DNA of 56,565 nucleotides from Planctomycetaceae bacterium (GCA_002709045.1 PAPJ01000042.1:1-56565); one strand, 5' to 3'. Numbered from the stretch's first letter, positions 17,105 through 27,099 are shown. Numbers and translations are program-made. The notes: generated from the letters alone by a model not told the origin.

Positions 17105-18994
17105 ATGCGGTCTCTATTACTTCTATTACTTGCATTTTCCCTTTCTTTTGAAGGGCAATTACGGTCCGCCACAGGTACAGAAAGACCTAATATCTTGTTC
17201 ATTATTGTTGATGATCTCAACGATATGCCGTTACATCCGGCAGGAAAGCCGCTGGTGCTAACTCCAAATTTTGACGATTTGGCGAGACAGGGTGTCAGCT
17301 TTACCAATGCCCACTGTAATGATCCGATTTGTGCTCCGTCACGATCGAGCATGCTAACCGGTTTATATCCACAGACCTCGAGCCTCTACTGGTTTGAAGA
17401 CTACCGTCAAAACGCCGTACTAAGTAAATCCAAAACTCTCACAGAACATCTGGCAACCAACGGCTATAATGTCTACAGCGTCGGTAAAATCTATCATGGC
17501 AATCAGGATCCAAAAGGTTTTTTCGCGAATAAAGGACCTGGCGGAAACATTGGCCCATGGCCATGGGACGGAACCAAGGGAACTCAACGGGGCCTTATTC
17601 CTCACCCTCAACAAATGTTCTTCTATGCCGACGATGCCGACCCGGATATGGATTACAAGTGGGAACACACTTTTGGCCCGCTCTCCATGATCCCTGAGTA
17701 TCCAGCTGATAAAGCTAACGGCATACCCGGATATAAGGGATGGAGGTTATCCGGTCAGCCGTGGCGTTACGTTTCGGACAATGACCGTGATGCCATGCCA
17801 GACGAGATGAATGCTCAATGGGCGGCGGATATTCTGAAAAAACCACACGCTGAAAAGCCGTTTGTTCTCTTCACTGGTTTCAGCCGAACCCACACTCCAC
17901 TTTACGCTCCGCAAAAATACTTCGACATGTTTCCTCTCGATAAAATCGAGATCCCAAAAGGATTTATGAAAGGTGACTTAAAGGACTGTGCGCCAAGTCT
18001 GGCAAACACCAGTCTCTATGCGTTTCGCAGGTATCAGATGCTGTTCAAACACACCGGGAGGCCGCAACTTTTCAAAGAATGGCTGCAGGCATACATGGCC
18101 TGTGTAGCTTTTATTGATGACCAGGTTGGCACAGTACTCGATGCATTAGAAGCAAGCCCACATGCCAGCAACACCATTGTCATTCTCACCAGCGACCACG
18201 GTTTTCATGTTGGTGGTAAAGAGTCCATTTACAAGCAAACACTCTGGGATAGCGGAACTCGTATTCCGTTGATTGTCGCGGGACTCGACGGAATGCCTCA
18301 GGGTGCAACTTGTATCAAACCGATTTCCCTGATCGATATCTATCCGACTTTCATTGACTTATGTGAACTACCTGAAGATCCTCATAAAGGACGATCCGGA
18401 TATCGTCTCGACGGGCACAGCATTAAACCTCTGATTCTCAATCCAAAATCTGATTGGTCCGGTCCTAATGTTGCCATTACTGCATTACCCGGTAAAGACC
18501 ACAGTCAGCACCGCGAACACATCGGCACTCTATACCCACACTTTTCAGTTCGTTCTGAACAATGGCGATACAGCTTAACTTCCGATGGTCAGGAAGAACT
18601 TTACCACTATCGTAATGACCCTTATGAATTTACAAATCTGGCAAGTAAACGTGAGTTCTCTGAAATCAAAGCTAAACTTAAACAGCAACTTATCAAATTA
18701 CGCGACGGAACCAACTGGGTAGCGGCCGACTCGTTACCAGAAAACAGATTCTCCGGCTTCGAGTTAATTGCAGAAGTTAAAGGGGAAACAAGAATTCATC
18801 TGGGTGATAAGGAAGTAGGAAATATCAACACTAAGAAACTAGTTTCGATTCGTATCCGGGCGGTCGGTAATCGAAGTCAGGTTTGGATGAATAACCGAGT
18901 CTATTCTGATGAAATTTTTAATGAAGAATTAGCGCCGGGAAAAATCACCAGCTCCAATTCAAACTTAAGGGGAATCAGAATTCGCAAACTCTGA
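17105..18994 (+). CDS. Sulfatase, iduronate-sulfatase-like, with small C-terminal domain
   Basis: ATG 17105 gives a signal peptide (MRSLLLLLLAFSLSFEG) and a 629-residue protein; an in-frame TTG at 17066 was not used. It has Asp36-Asp37 (IVDDLND), motif C76-A-P-S-R80, SVGKIYHG in place of GKWH, and TSDHGFHVGGKE. After the sulfatase domain (to about 540) come about 85 residues (HLGDKEVG, VSIRIRAVGNRSQVWMNNR) that look like half of a DUF1080/concanavalin-like sheet. It opens a plus-strand run with the cytochrome and DUF1501 genes (gaps 22 and 44 bp), a common planctomycete neighbourhood. Confidence 0.9.
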   Translation: MRSLLLLLLAFSLSFEGQLRSATGTERPNILFIIVDDLNDMPLHPAGKPLVLTPNFDDLARQGVSFTNAHCNDPICAPSRSSMLTGLYPQTSSLYWFEDYRQNAVLSKSKTLTEHLATNGYNVYSVGKIYHGNQDPKGFFANKGPGGNIGPWPWDGTKGTQRGLIPHPQQMFFYADDADPDMDYKWEHTFGPLSMIPEYPADKANGIPGYKGWRLSGQPWRYVSDNDRDAMPDEMNAQWAADILKKPHAEKPFVLFTGFSRTHTPLYAPQKYFDMFPLDKIEIPKGFMKGDLKDCAPSLANTSLYAFRRYQMLFKHTGRPQLFKEWLQAYMACVAFIDDQVGTVLDALEASPHASNTIVILTSDHGFHVGGKESIYKQTLWDSGTRIPLIVAGLDGMPQGATCIKPISLIDIYPTFIDLCELPEDPHKGRSGYRLDGHSIKPLILNPKSDWSGPNVAITALPGKDHSQHREHIGTLYPHFSVRSEQWRYSLTSDGQEELYHYRNDPYEFTNLASKREFSEIKAKLKQQLIKLRDGTNWVAADSLPENRFSGFELIAEVKGETRIHLGDKEVGNINTKKLVSIRIRAVGNRSQVWMNNRVYSDEIFNEELAPGKITSSNSNLRGIRIRKL

Positions 18995-19016
18995 AAACCA
19001 ACACTTCTAGATAATT

Positions 19017-21800
19017 ATGAGAGTTCAATTGAATCAACGACACCCCGTAATGCCAGTATTTGGAGCTGCTCTGACAATGAGCATCTGCCTCATTTGCCCG
19101 GCACAAGAAGTCGAATTCAAACGGGATATTGCTCCGATCCTTGAAAATCGCTGCTGGGATTGTCATAACGCGGAAGCTCATGAAGGAGAATTAAAGCTCG
19201 ACACACTGCGAGGAATGCTTAAAGGTGGTAGCTCAGGCATCGCGGCTATCTTGCCGGGTAAACCGGAGCAAAGCTATCTGATTGACGTCGTTTCCCATTT
19301 AGACCCCAATCTCAAAATGCCGCCCGAACAGGATAGAATCCCGGCTAAGGAGATCGAGTTGCTGAAGCAGTGGATCAAAGAGGGAGCTACATGGCCTGGC
19401 CAGCAGGGAATTGCTGCTGGCATCCAATCTGACCACTGGTCATTTCAGCCAGTGGTTCGCTCGGAAATCCCTAAGACTAAAACTGGCAACAATCCAATCG
19501 ATGCGTTTTTATTAGCCTCACTTAAATCGCAGGGACTGGGATACTCGAAGCCAGCTGAAGCGACTGCACTGTTACGCCGTGCTTCCATCGTCCTCACCGG
19601 CTTAATGCCAACTCCGAAAGAAAATAATGCGTTTCTGGCATCCTGGAAACAAGACTCTGAGAAGGCTTATACTGATCTCATTGACCGGCTTATGAGTAGT
19701 CCACACTTTGGTGAACGCTGGGCTCAACACTGGCTAGATGTCATTCGCTGGGCGGAAACCAACGGTTCCGAGGCAAATCTCTACCGAAAAAATGCCTGGG
19801 TTTATCGTGACTACGTCGTTCGGTCTTTCAATGAAGACAAACCATACAACCAATTTGTACGTGAGCAAATTGCCGGTGATTCACTCGGTTCAGGCGAAGC
19901 TACTGGTTTTCTTGTCTCCGGCCCTCATGTTCCTGCCGCTACTGTAGGCCGGGAACCTGCTGCCATCCGGCAGGCTCGAGCTGATCGAATGGATGAAATC
20001 ATTCAGACCGTCGGGGCTTCAGTCATGGGTGTCACAATTGGTTGCGCCCGATGTCATAACCACAAATTCGACCCTATCTCACTTAAAGATTACTACGCCC
20101 TGACTGCAATCTTTCAGGACGTGGAATTCGGTGGGCGTCAACCGGAATACGCGAGTAAGCATCCTCTTAAACGTCAGGGTGATGACCTGCTGGTACAAAT
20201 TGATGAGTTACGAAAAGACCTCCGAGACTTCGGAGGCTGGGAAGAGAATTGGGGGGCCTATCGTGAAATGCACTTTCCTGCAGTTACGACAACGGCGTTA
20301 CGAATCCGATTTAAAACTACATATATCGGGCTGGATGAGCTTGAAGTCTTTGGCCCCGATAACATTCAGAAAAATTTTGCTTTGCCAGCCAACGGAACAC
20401 TGCTATCCGGTTTTCCTGAAGCCGGAATTGAAAATCGTAATCCGCTACATCGTGTAACCGATGGTGAATACGGCACGATGACTTGGCGTGCTCGCGTAGC
20501 TAAAGATGCGGAACAGTATCCTTACATTCAACTCGACTTTGCCGAGGCGAAAAATGTCGATCGTCTACGGGTTAGTAGTAACCGCGAATATTACTATGAC
20601 ACGGACTATCTCGAGCGCATGCCGACACTGCCTCGGTACGAGTTCGATGTCGACTATCAAAAGGAAGATGGTACCTGGCAACCTTGGGTCGGGACATGGT
20701 ACGTCAACAAAAAACTCAATGAAAAACATCCTGAACGGCAAAAAACTATCAAACGTATTCAGGAACTGATTTCACGGTTCTTTGAAGAAGGCCCTCAGCC
20801 AAGCTTTGTTGGAAGATTCATTGAACCTCAGGTGACGCATGTGCTATTACGGGGAAGTCCCGAAAGCCCTCGCGATGAAGTCAAGCCGGCAGGTCTGGAT
20901 CTCTTCCGTGGTAACCTCGGACTTACCTCAGATACCCCGGGCGCGAACCGGCGGCTTGCTTTTGCCAACTGGATCACTGGTGAACAAACCCCGTTAACAA
21001 CTCGTGTCATGGTCAACCGTATCTGGCACCACATCTTTGGCACGGGGATTGTCGCTACTACCGGTGACTTTGGTAGTGCCGGAGCTCCGCCATCTCATCC
21101 CGAATTGCTTGAATGGCTGGCAGCCGAATTTATGAAACCCGTACAAGATGATAATGCCCACGATTGGTCAATACATCATATGATTCGAATGATGGTGATG
21201 TCCCAAGCATTCCGTCAGACGAGCACTCCAAATCAAAAGGGCATAGCCAAAGATGCCGACGCTCGTTTGCTGTGGAGATTCCCGCCAAAACGAATTGAAG
21301 CAGAAGTCATCCGAGATTCAATTCTTCTTGCCTCCGGCAAGCTAAATCAAAATGTTGGTGGTAAAAGCTATCGAATCCACAATGAGAAAAAAACCTATGC
21401 TCAGTGGGAAGTGGTCGACAACTATGGCCCACATACCTGGCGACGAATGCTTTATCAGGAACGAATGCGTCGAGTCGACGATGGAATCTTCACTGCATTT
21501 GATTTTCCGGATTGTGGACAGGTAAGAGCCAAACGCCCCGTATCAACCACACCGCTACAAGCTTTGAATCTACTCAATAGCCCATTTGTTATTGAGCAAA
21601 CTCGGTTTATTGCACAGCGGGCATTAGCGTTGGCAGAGAACGATCAGCAGAATGCGGTGGGGTATTGTTTTGAGTTGATTCTGGGACGCAGACCCGCCGC
21701 TGAAGAACTGACTATTTGTCTACAAATCTTTGAGCAAAGTGATCTGTCATTGGTTTGCCGAGCTCTAATTAACTCCAACGAATTCGCATTCCTGCCCTAG
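19017..21800 (+). CDS. PSCyt1-DUF1549-DUF1553 planctomycete cytochrome protein
   Basis: The 927-residue protein is likely exported (signal region to about 30; ATG 19050 is an alternative start with a shorter n-region). Residues about 32-130 are the planctomycete cytochrome c domain (PSCyt1) with haem site C46-W-D-C-H50 and the KMPPEQDRIP loop. DUF1549 follows (about 155-370; ERWAQHWLDVIRW, GCARCHNHKFDPIS, the latter a second CxxCH), then an inserted sheet-rich domain (about 400-600), then DUF1553 (about 640-925; LTTRVMVNRIWHHIFG, AEVIRDSILLASG). The family is widespread in Planctomycetota but its reaction is not established. It is nearly always paired with DUF1501, as here. The second CxxCH may bind another haem. 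Confidence 0.93.
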   Translation: MRVQLNQRHPVMPVFGAALTMSICLICPAQEVEFKRDIAPILENRCWDCHNAEAHEGELKLDTLRGMLKGGSSGIAAILPGKPEQSYLIDVVSHLDPNLKMPPEQDRIPAKEIELLKQWIKEGATWPGQQGIAAGIQSDHWSFQPVVRSEIPKTKTGNNPIDAFLLASLKSQGLGYSKPAEATALLRRASIVLTGLMPTPKENNAFLASWKQDSEKAYTDLIDRLMSSPHFGERWAQHWLDVIRWAETNGSEANLYRKNAWVYRDYVVRSFNEDKPYNQFVREQIAGDSLGSGEATGFLVSGPHVPAATVGREPAAIRQARADRMDEIIQTVGASVMGVTIGCARCHNHKFDPISLKDYYALTAIFQDVEFGGRQPEYASKHPLKRQGDDLLVQIDELRKDLRDFGGWEENWGAYREMHFPAVTTTALRIRFKTTYIGLDELEVFGPDNIQKNFALPANGTLLSGFPEAGIENRNPLHRVTDGEYGTMTWRARVAKDAEQYPYIQLDFAEAKNVDRLRVSSNREYYYDTDYLERMPTLPRYEFDVDYQKEDGTWQPWVGTWYVNKKLNEKHPERQKTIKRIQELISRFFEEGPQPSFVGRFIEPQVTHVLLRGSPESPRDEVKPAGLDLFRGNLGLTSDTPGANRRLAFANWITGEQTPLTTRVMVNRIWHHIFGTGIVATTGDFGSAGAPPSHPELLEWLAAEFMKPVQDDNAHDWSIHHMIRMMVMSQAFRQTSTPNQKGIAKDADARLLWRFPPKRIEAEVIRDSILLASGKLNQNVGGKSYRIHNEKKTYAQWEVVDNYGPHTWRRMLYQERMRRVDDGIFTAFDFPDCGQVRAKRPVSTTPLQALNLLNSPFVIEQTRFIAQRALALAENDQQNAVGYCFELILGRRPAAEELTICLQIFEQSDLSLVCRALINSNEFAFLP

Positions 21801-21844
21801 CCTATCCCCGAATAACGTAATCTACATCAGCAAATAATCCTATC

Positions 21845-23347
21845 ATGAGCAATCCTGAAAACGTCTCAATACTCGGACAACGCATGCTCGACCGCAGGAA
21901 TTTCCTGGGCACAGCAGGCCTGTCAGCCTCCGGTCTTGCACTGGCAGGCATGCTAAACGCTGACGGACTATTAGCGGATGACCCGAAAACCGCAGGCGGA
22001 AAAAAACCGATCCGACCATCGATTGATCCACATAACCCATATGCGGCGCGTACGGCTCACTTTGATGTCCCTGCCAAGCAGGTATTAGTAATTTATCTAC
22101 CAGGTGCCATTAGTCATGTCGACACATTCGATTACAAGCCCGCTTTAACCAAGCTTCATGGGAAAAAACCACCAAGTCTCCCGAAGGTAACCTTTGAAGG
22201 CCCGTCAGGTAACATTGCCAAGCCATTCTGGGACTTTAAACCTCATGGGGAAACCGGAAAAATGGTTTCTGACCTACTGCCAAATCTTGCTAAAAAAGTC
22301 GATGACTTCTGTTTCATCCATTCAATGTCTACCGAGACAAGTGCTCATCCGCAGGGCGAGAACTTTATGAACACAGGATTCACGATGGAGGGCTTTCCTT
22401 CTTTTGGTTCCTGGGTGACTTATGCTCTCGGCACAGAAGCTCAGGAATTACCTGCCTTCGTTGCAATTAACGACCCTCGTGGATTGGCTCGAAGCGGTAA
22501 AAATAATTTCGGCAATGGCTTCTTACCTGCAGCATTTCAGGGAACCGACTTTAATGCCAAGAACCCACCGAATAACCTGCATCGACCGATGGAACTATCG
22601 GCCGCAGCTGATCGAGGAACCCGCGATCTACTCCAGCGGTTGAATGCTCGTCACCTAGAAAAATATCCTGATGATGCTAATCTGGCCGGACGTATTGCCA
22701 GCTATGAATTGGCGGGACGTATGCAAATGTCGGTTCCGGAAATAATGGACTTAGCCGGCGAAACCAAAGAGACTCTCAATGCATATGGTGTTGAAGGTGG
22801 TTCAGAACTCCGTGGCCAATATGCAGAAAACTGTATCCTGGCGCGCCGACTTCTGGAAAAAGGAGTGCGCGTCGTTCAACTCTTTAATGGCAGTGACCCT
22901 TCCGGCGGAAATGGTGTAACCAACTGGGACTCGCATTCGAATATCCTGAAGACACATGCCATGCAGGCTGAAATTATGGATCAGCCTACGGCCGCATTAC
23001 TGGCCGACCTCAAACAGCGTGGCATGATGGAAAACACACTGGTCGTCTGGGCCACTGAATTTGGACGTATGCCGTTCCTACAATCCAACGGAACAGGCCG
23101 GGATCATAACCCAAATGCCTTTACATGCTTCCTGACAGGTGCAGGAGTAAAACAGGGGTTCAGCTACGGTGAAAGTGACGAATTCGGTTTCAAAGCAGCA
23201 GTCGACAAAACAACAGCCTATGACTTTAATGCCACATTACTGCACTTGATGGGGCTCGATCACGAACGCCTGACATTCTATCACAACGGTCTGGAACGTC
23301 GTCTTACCAACGTCCACGGACATGTGATCAAAGAGTTGATCGCCTAA
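21845..23347 (+). CDS. DUF1501 protein with Tat-type signal
   Basis: The 500-residue protein begins with a twin-arginine-like segment, DRRNFLGTAGLSASGLALAG, at about 16-35, pointing to export in folded form. The body matches DUF1501 (alkaline-phosphatase-superfamily-related): VLVIYLPGAISHVDTFDYKP, HSMSTETSAHPQGENFMNTG and the C-terminal LVVWATEFGRMP, GRDHNPNAF. Those His/Asp-rich loops suggest a metal site. It follows the DUF1549/DUF1553 gene by 44 bp, the usual pairing, so the two probably act together in the periplasm. The function of the pair is unknown. Confidence 0.93.
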   Translation: MSNPENVSILGQRMLDRRNFLGTAGLSASGLALAGMLNADGLLADDPKTAGGKKPIRPSIDPHNPYAARTAHFDVPAKQVLVIYLPGAISHVDTFDYKPALTKLHGKKPPSLPKVTFEGPSGNIAKPFWDFKPHGETGKMVSDLLPNLAKKVDDFCFIHSMSTETSAHPQGENFMNTGFTMEGFPSFGSWVTYALGTEAQELPAFVAINDPRGLARSGKNNFGNGFLPAAFQGTDFNAKNPPNNLHRPMELSAAADRGTRDLLQRLNARHLEKYPDDANLAGRIASYELAGRMQMSVPEIMDLAGETKETLNAYGVEGGSELRGQYAENCILARRLLEKGVRVVQLFNGSDPSGGNGVTNWDSHSNILKTHAMQAEIMDQPTAALLADLKQRGMMENTLVVWATEFGRMPFLQSNGTGRDHNPNAFTCFLTGAGVKQGFSYGESDEFGFKAAVDKTTAYDFNATLLHLMGLDHERLTFYHNGLERRLTNVHGHVIKELIA

Positions 23348-23355
23348 ATAACTCA

Positions 23356-24423
23356 TTATTTCTCTGCTTTGAGAAGCTTGACCATTGCCTTGCCCATCGC
23401 TTCACCAATGTTCATGTAAGTCTCGGCATTACCATCATAATGTCCATTTGACGCGCCACCCTTTGAAAGCGGATGGCTGTATACAGAAGCTACGTTACCT
23501 TTGAATGCCTGATACTTGCCAGCATTGCCATCTACGGCAAGCTGAGCATCAAGAATCTGACGTTCTATGCCCTCAGCATCTTTAGCTGTCTGTCCTAGCG
23601 TGGCACAAACGAATTTTGCATTAGGTGCATCAAAGTCTTTACGAAGCTGTTGAATGAGATGGACAAGGTTTTGTTCGTAGCGATTGGCATGCCCGGGGTT
23701 ATAACGATCCTTATCTCCCTGCCACCAGAAGAATCCGGCGATTTCATAGGAGTTGGTACCTGGGTAGTGCTTTTCAAGATTTTTGAGGATTGCCTTTGCA
23801 CGCGCAACGTCTCCATCGTATTGCATTCCGGCATACCAGTTGATCTTCTCAGGAGCCGTTCCGACTTCCCATTTTAAGGGCGATTCCTTGTAGCCGGCAT
23901 AGTGAAATCTTTTATCTCCCTCCTTGAAGTCAAAGGAATCGCTTCCTGGTGGTAGCAAATCCCAGCCAAGGCTACGGTTTCCGATGCAACTCTTTAGTAA
24001 CAGTACAGGAGCATCGATGGCATGGCCGAGATGATGACCAATACCAATCTCAGGACCTATCTTTCCACCTTTAATCGTCAAAAGCTCATTGGTCAGGCGT
24101 CGCACACCTCCGGTTCCACTTCCCATCACAAACATATTTCGCACGTCCGCACGGGTTGTCCATTCACCTGCATTATCAACCAGATACGGATAGAGATTTT
24201 TTTCCGTGACGGCATGCAGTAGCGTACCATCCTTCTCGACTGGCGTAACTTTGCCGGCACCGAGCATGTTAGATTGCCCAAGTAAAATATAAACCTGAAC
24301 TGGTTTCGTTAGATCAGCCGGCTTACCATCGGGATCGGGCAGCCTGTCCTGTGCCTTAACTGTGATTGATTGAAATAGTAATGCAATAACAGTCAACAAT
24401 GCGAAGCATCTCTTATTAATCAT
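23356..24423 (-). CDS. SASA-type carbohydrate acetylesterase-like protein
   Basis: A 355-residue secreted protein (signal peptide 1-24) of the SASA/sialate-O-acetylesterase-like SGNH group. Block I is LLGQSNMLG with Ser51; later blocks GGVRRLTNE and GFFWWQGDKDR are characteristic, and SNGHYDGNAETY carries the likely catalytic His. Family members remove acetyl groups from sugars (sialic acid, xylan). Nearby sulfatases fit a role in stripping substituents from a decorated glycan. It ends convergently eight bases from the DUF1501 stop. Confidence 0.88.
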   Translation of the reverse strand: MINKRCFALLTVIALLFQSITVKAQDRLPDPDGKPADLTKPVQVYILLGQSNMLGAGKVTPVEKDGTLLHAVTEKNLYPYLVDNAGEWTTRADVRNMFVMGSGTGGVRRLTNELLTIKGGKIGPEIGIGHHLGHAIDAPVLLLKSCIGNRSLGWDLLPPGSDSFDFKEGDKRFHYAGYKESPLKWEVGTAPEKINWYAGMQYDGDVARAKAILKNLEKHYPGTNSYEIAGFFWWQGDKDRYNPGHANRYEQNLVHLIQQLRKDFDAPNAKFVCATLGQTAKDAEGIERQILDAQLAVDGNAGKYQAFKGNVASVYSHPLSKGGASNGHYDGNAETYMNIGEAMGKAMVKLLKAEK

Positions 24424-24833
24424 CTCTCATTGTTCCTAAAAAGCATTGAAAATTTGTGCTTCTGAGCAGGCTCTTTTCTTATAGCATATTTTTACCTGGA
24501 CTAACCAACACCCTATGCAAATTAACTTTGCTGTATTTATGATATTGATACTTAACATTTCTTCGATGCAGGCTAACAAAACTACAGTGACGATTACGAT
24601 GCGGTTGACCTGAATAAATGATGAGCTAGCGTTAAAAGAGCCGGATTCAATTCCCCAAGTTCTTTCGTTGTTTATAAGGTCTTGTCTTGTTTTCAGCATT
24701 AAGTTCATTTTTTCTAACAATCAGCGCTGTTACTAAAACAACGAGAACAATATGCATTCTGCAAGGCATATTTAATTCTATAATGACATCTATCAATCTG
24801 TGTTCGATCCCGTCTTCACAAGAATCTAAAGTA
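24424..24833. other. 410-bp divergent intergenic region
   Basis: The region separates the SASA gene (-) from the amidotransferase-like gene (+). It is AT-rich, with no convincing ORF on either strand. A perfect TATAAT lies at 24779-24784, about 50 bases before ATG 24834, but no good -35 box is placed in front of it. I see no repeat, RNA gene or terminator. Confidence 0.5.
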
Positions 24834-25580
24834 ATGCGTATTTTTATAACTCTCTTGCTACTGTTCACCTCATCTACCTGTTTCGCAGATCCTATCAAGG
24901 TTGCAGTGTTTGATGGGGATGGAGTTGGCAAGAGTTGTACAAACTTAATCATTACACTCACTGAACCTGAAAATACTGATATCAAACTTACGCGTATCAC
25001 GACTGAGGGAATTTTAGACGGCAAATTATCCGAGGTCGACGTTTTAATTCATTCGGGTGGAAGTGGTAGTAAACAGGGTAATGATCTTGGTGAGGAAGGC
25101 CGCAAGTTGGTTCGTCAATATATCGATCAGGGAGGTGGTTTTCTCGGAATCTGTGCTGGGGCTTATCTAGCAACCAACGACTACAACTGGTCGCTTAACC
25201 TTATTGATGCCAAAGTACTCGACCGAAAACACTGGGCCCGCGGTATGGGAACTGTACAATTGAAACTCTCACCTTCGGGACAGAAATTATTTGCGACCAG
25301 GGAATCGACTCTGGATATCTATTACGGTCAGGGACCGTTGCTTGCGCGAAGGGAATGGGATGATCCTAAGACTCCCGATTATGAAAGCCTTGCCATTTAT
25401 GCTTCGGAGATTGCTAAGAATGGTGCTCCCAGTGGCATTATGAAAGGAACCTCCGCTGCTGTTCGTTGTCAGTATGGCAAGGGAAAAGTCTTTTGTTTTA
25501 GTGCTCACCCCGAACTTACTGACGGTCTGCATCACTTCATTCCAACGGTTGTTAACTGGTTAGCAAACGATAAAAACTAA
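24834..25580 (+). CDS. Secreted class I glutamine-amidotransferase-like protein (BPL_N type)
   Basis: ATG 24834 gives a signal peptide (MRIFITLLLLFTSSTCFA) and 248 residues; the frame also extends upstream without a signal-like start. The domain resembles the biotin-protein-ligase N-terminal/ThuA-like class I glutaminase fold: VAVFDGDGVG near the start, HSGGSGSKQG, nucleophile elbow GICAGAY with Cys107, and a C-terminal AHPELT that supplies His and Glu. Export makes a biosynthetic amidotransferase role unlikely; such secreted forms in planctomycetes may be hydrolases or binding proteins. It lies 17 bp before a sulfatase, probably one transcript. Confidence 0.8.
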   Translation: MRIFITLLLLFTSSTCFADPIKVAVFDGDGVGKSCTNLIITLTEPENTDIKLTRITTEGILDGKLSEVDVLIHSGGSGSKQGNDLGEEGRKLVRQYIDQGGGFLGICAGAYLATNDYNWSLNLIDAKVLDRKHWARGMGTVQLKLSPSGQKLFATRESTLDIYYGQGPLLARREWDDPKTPDYESLAIYASEIAKNGAPSGIMKGTSAAVRCQYGKGKVFCFSAHPELTDGLHHFIPTVVNWLANDKN

Positions 25581-25597
25581 AAAAGGCATTCCATACG

Positions 25598-27082
25598 ATG
25601 AAATTCTTTTACTTGTTGTTTCTGTTATTTGCGACGTACACTCTGCCAGCCGAAGACAACACATCACTAATCGGAACAAAGCCAAACATCATTCTCGTCC
25701 TCACTGATGATCAGGGAATGGGTGATCTGTCCTGCATGGGTAACAAAGTTCTAAGAACTCCCCATCTGGACAAATTTTATTCCCTGGCAACGCGTTTCAC
25801 TGATTTCCATGTAAGTCCAACCTGTGCCCCAACTCGGTCAGCAATTTTCAGCGGACGTCACGAGTTTCGTAATGGCGTCACACATACGATTAAAGAACGG
25901 GAACGAATGGCTCTTTCAACCACGACTTTCCCTCAACTGTTACAAACTGCGGGATATGAAACCGGTATTTTTGGTAAGTGGCATCTGGGAGACGAAGATG
26001 CCTATCAACCGTACAACCGCGGGTTTAGCGAAACATTTATTCATGGAGCCGGCGGTATTGGGCAATCCTACCCGGGAAGTTGTGCTGACTTTCCCCCTAA
26101 TCGAATCTCAGACAGTCGTTATTTTGACAACGTGATACTGCATAACGACACGATCGTTAAGACGCAAGGCTTCTGTACGGACGTATTCTTTCAAGCCGCT
26201 CTTGGCTGGATAAAACAGAAATACCAATCCAATACTCCGTTCTTCGCCTATATTACGCTCAATGCTCCCCACGGCCCTATGATCGCGCCAGAGAAATATA
26301 AAAAACGATTTGCTGATGAAGGCTGGGAAGACCGTATTCAAGGGCGGTATGGCATGATCGAAAATATCGATGATAACTTCGGATTCTTGATGGCCAAATT
26401 GGACGACTGGAAGGTCTTGGAAAACACACTTGTAATCTTCATGACCGACAACGGGCAGGCAGGCAAAAGTGGAAAACTGAATGGAAAACAAACACCTATC
26501 TTTAGTGCCGGATTTAAAACGGGAAAAGGCTCACCACATGAAGGAGGTACCCATGTTCCCTCATTCTGGTATTGGAAAAACACTCTTAAGCCAGGCATTG
26601 ATATACCAGCGTTAACGGCACACATTGATTTGTATCGAACATTCTGTGAATTGGCCGGGGTGGAAATACCTAACAACATTCAGAAAATTGACGGGCGTAC
26701 ACTGATCCCTTTGCTAGAAAATCCAATGGCTGGATGGGATGACAGAAATCTATTTATTCATAAGGGTCGTTGGGAGAAGGGTACTGATCCAAATGCCAGT
26801 AAATTCGAAGCTTTCGCGGTAAGAACACAACGTTGGCGTTTCGTGAATAACTCAGAATTATATGACATTTCAAACGATCCGTACGAAACTGTAAATGTCT
26901 TTGAGCAACACCCGCACGTCGTAGCCCAGCTAAGACGTGCATACGATCGCTGGTGGGAAGAAACGCTCCCACTTATGGTCAATGAAAACGTACCCTATGC
27001 TCCGAAACAACCACAAACCGAGCGGTATGAAAAACAACTCAAAACCCGAGGAATTCCAAACTGGGTAATTCCTAAACTGTAA
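25598..27082 (+). CDS. Sulfatase, arylsulfatase-like, CxPTR type
   Basis: A 494-residue secreted enzyme with Asp37-Asp38 (LTDDQG), motif C76-A-P-T-R80, IFSG in place of LTG, IFGKWHLGDE and MTDNGQ. The GKGSPHEGGTHVPSFWYW box near residue 310 is the usual Lys/His segment for substrate and metal. Cotranscribed with the amidotransferase-like gene. It is convergent with the small secreted protein at 27100. The sulfated substrate is unknown. Confidence 0.92.
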   Translation: MKFFYLLFLLFATYTLPAEDNTSLIGTKPNIILVLTDDQGMGDLSCMGNKVLRTPHLDKFYSLATRFTDFHVSPTCAPTRSAIFSGRHEFRNGVTHTIKERERMALSTTTFPQLLQTAGYETGIFGKWHLGDEDAYQPYNRGFSETFIHGAGGIGQSYPGSCADFPPNRISDSRYFDNVILHNDTIVKTQGFCTDVFFQAALGWIKQKYQSNTPFFAYITLNAPHGPMIAPEKYKKRFADEGWEDRIQGRYGMIENIDDNFGFLMAKLDDWKVLENTLVIFMTDNGQAGKSGKLNGKQTPIFSAGFKTGKGSPHEGGTHVPSFWYWKNTLKPGIDIPALTAHIDLYRTFCELAGVEIPNNIQKIDGRTLIPLLENPMAGWDDRNLFIHKGRWEKGTDPNASKFEAFAVRTQRWRFVNNSELYDISNDPYETVNVFEQHPHVVAQLRRAYDRWWEETLPLMVNENVPYAPKQPQTERYEKQLKTRGIPNWVIPKL

Positions 27083-27099
27083 CGAACGTGATCCGCTCT

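Noticed and set aside
24436..24720. Small minus-strand frame in the 410-bp intergenic region
   Set aside because: No signal, no domain, and it overlaps other equally weak frames in AT-rich DNA.
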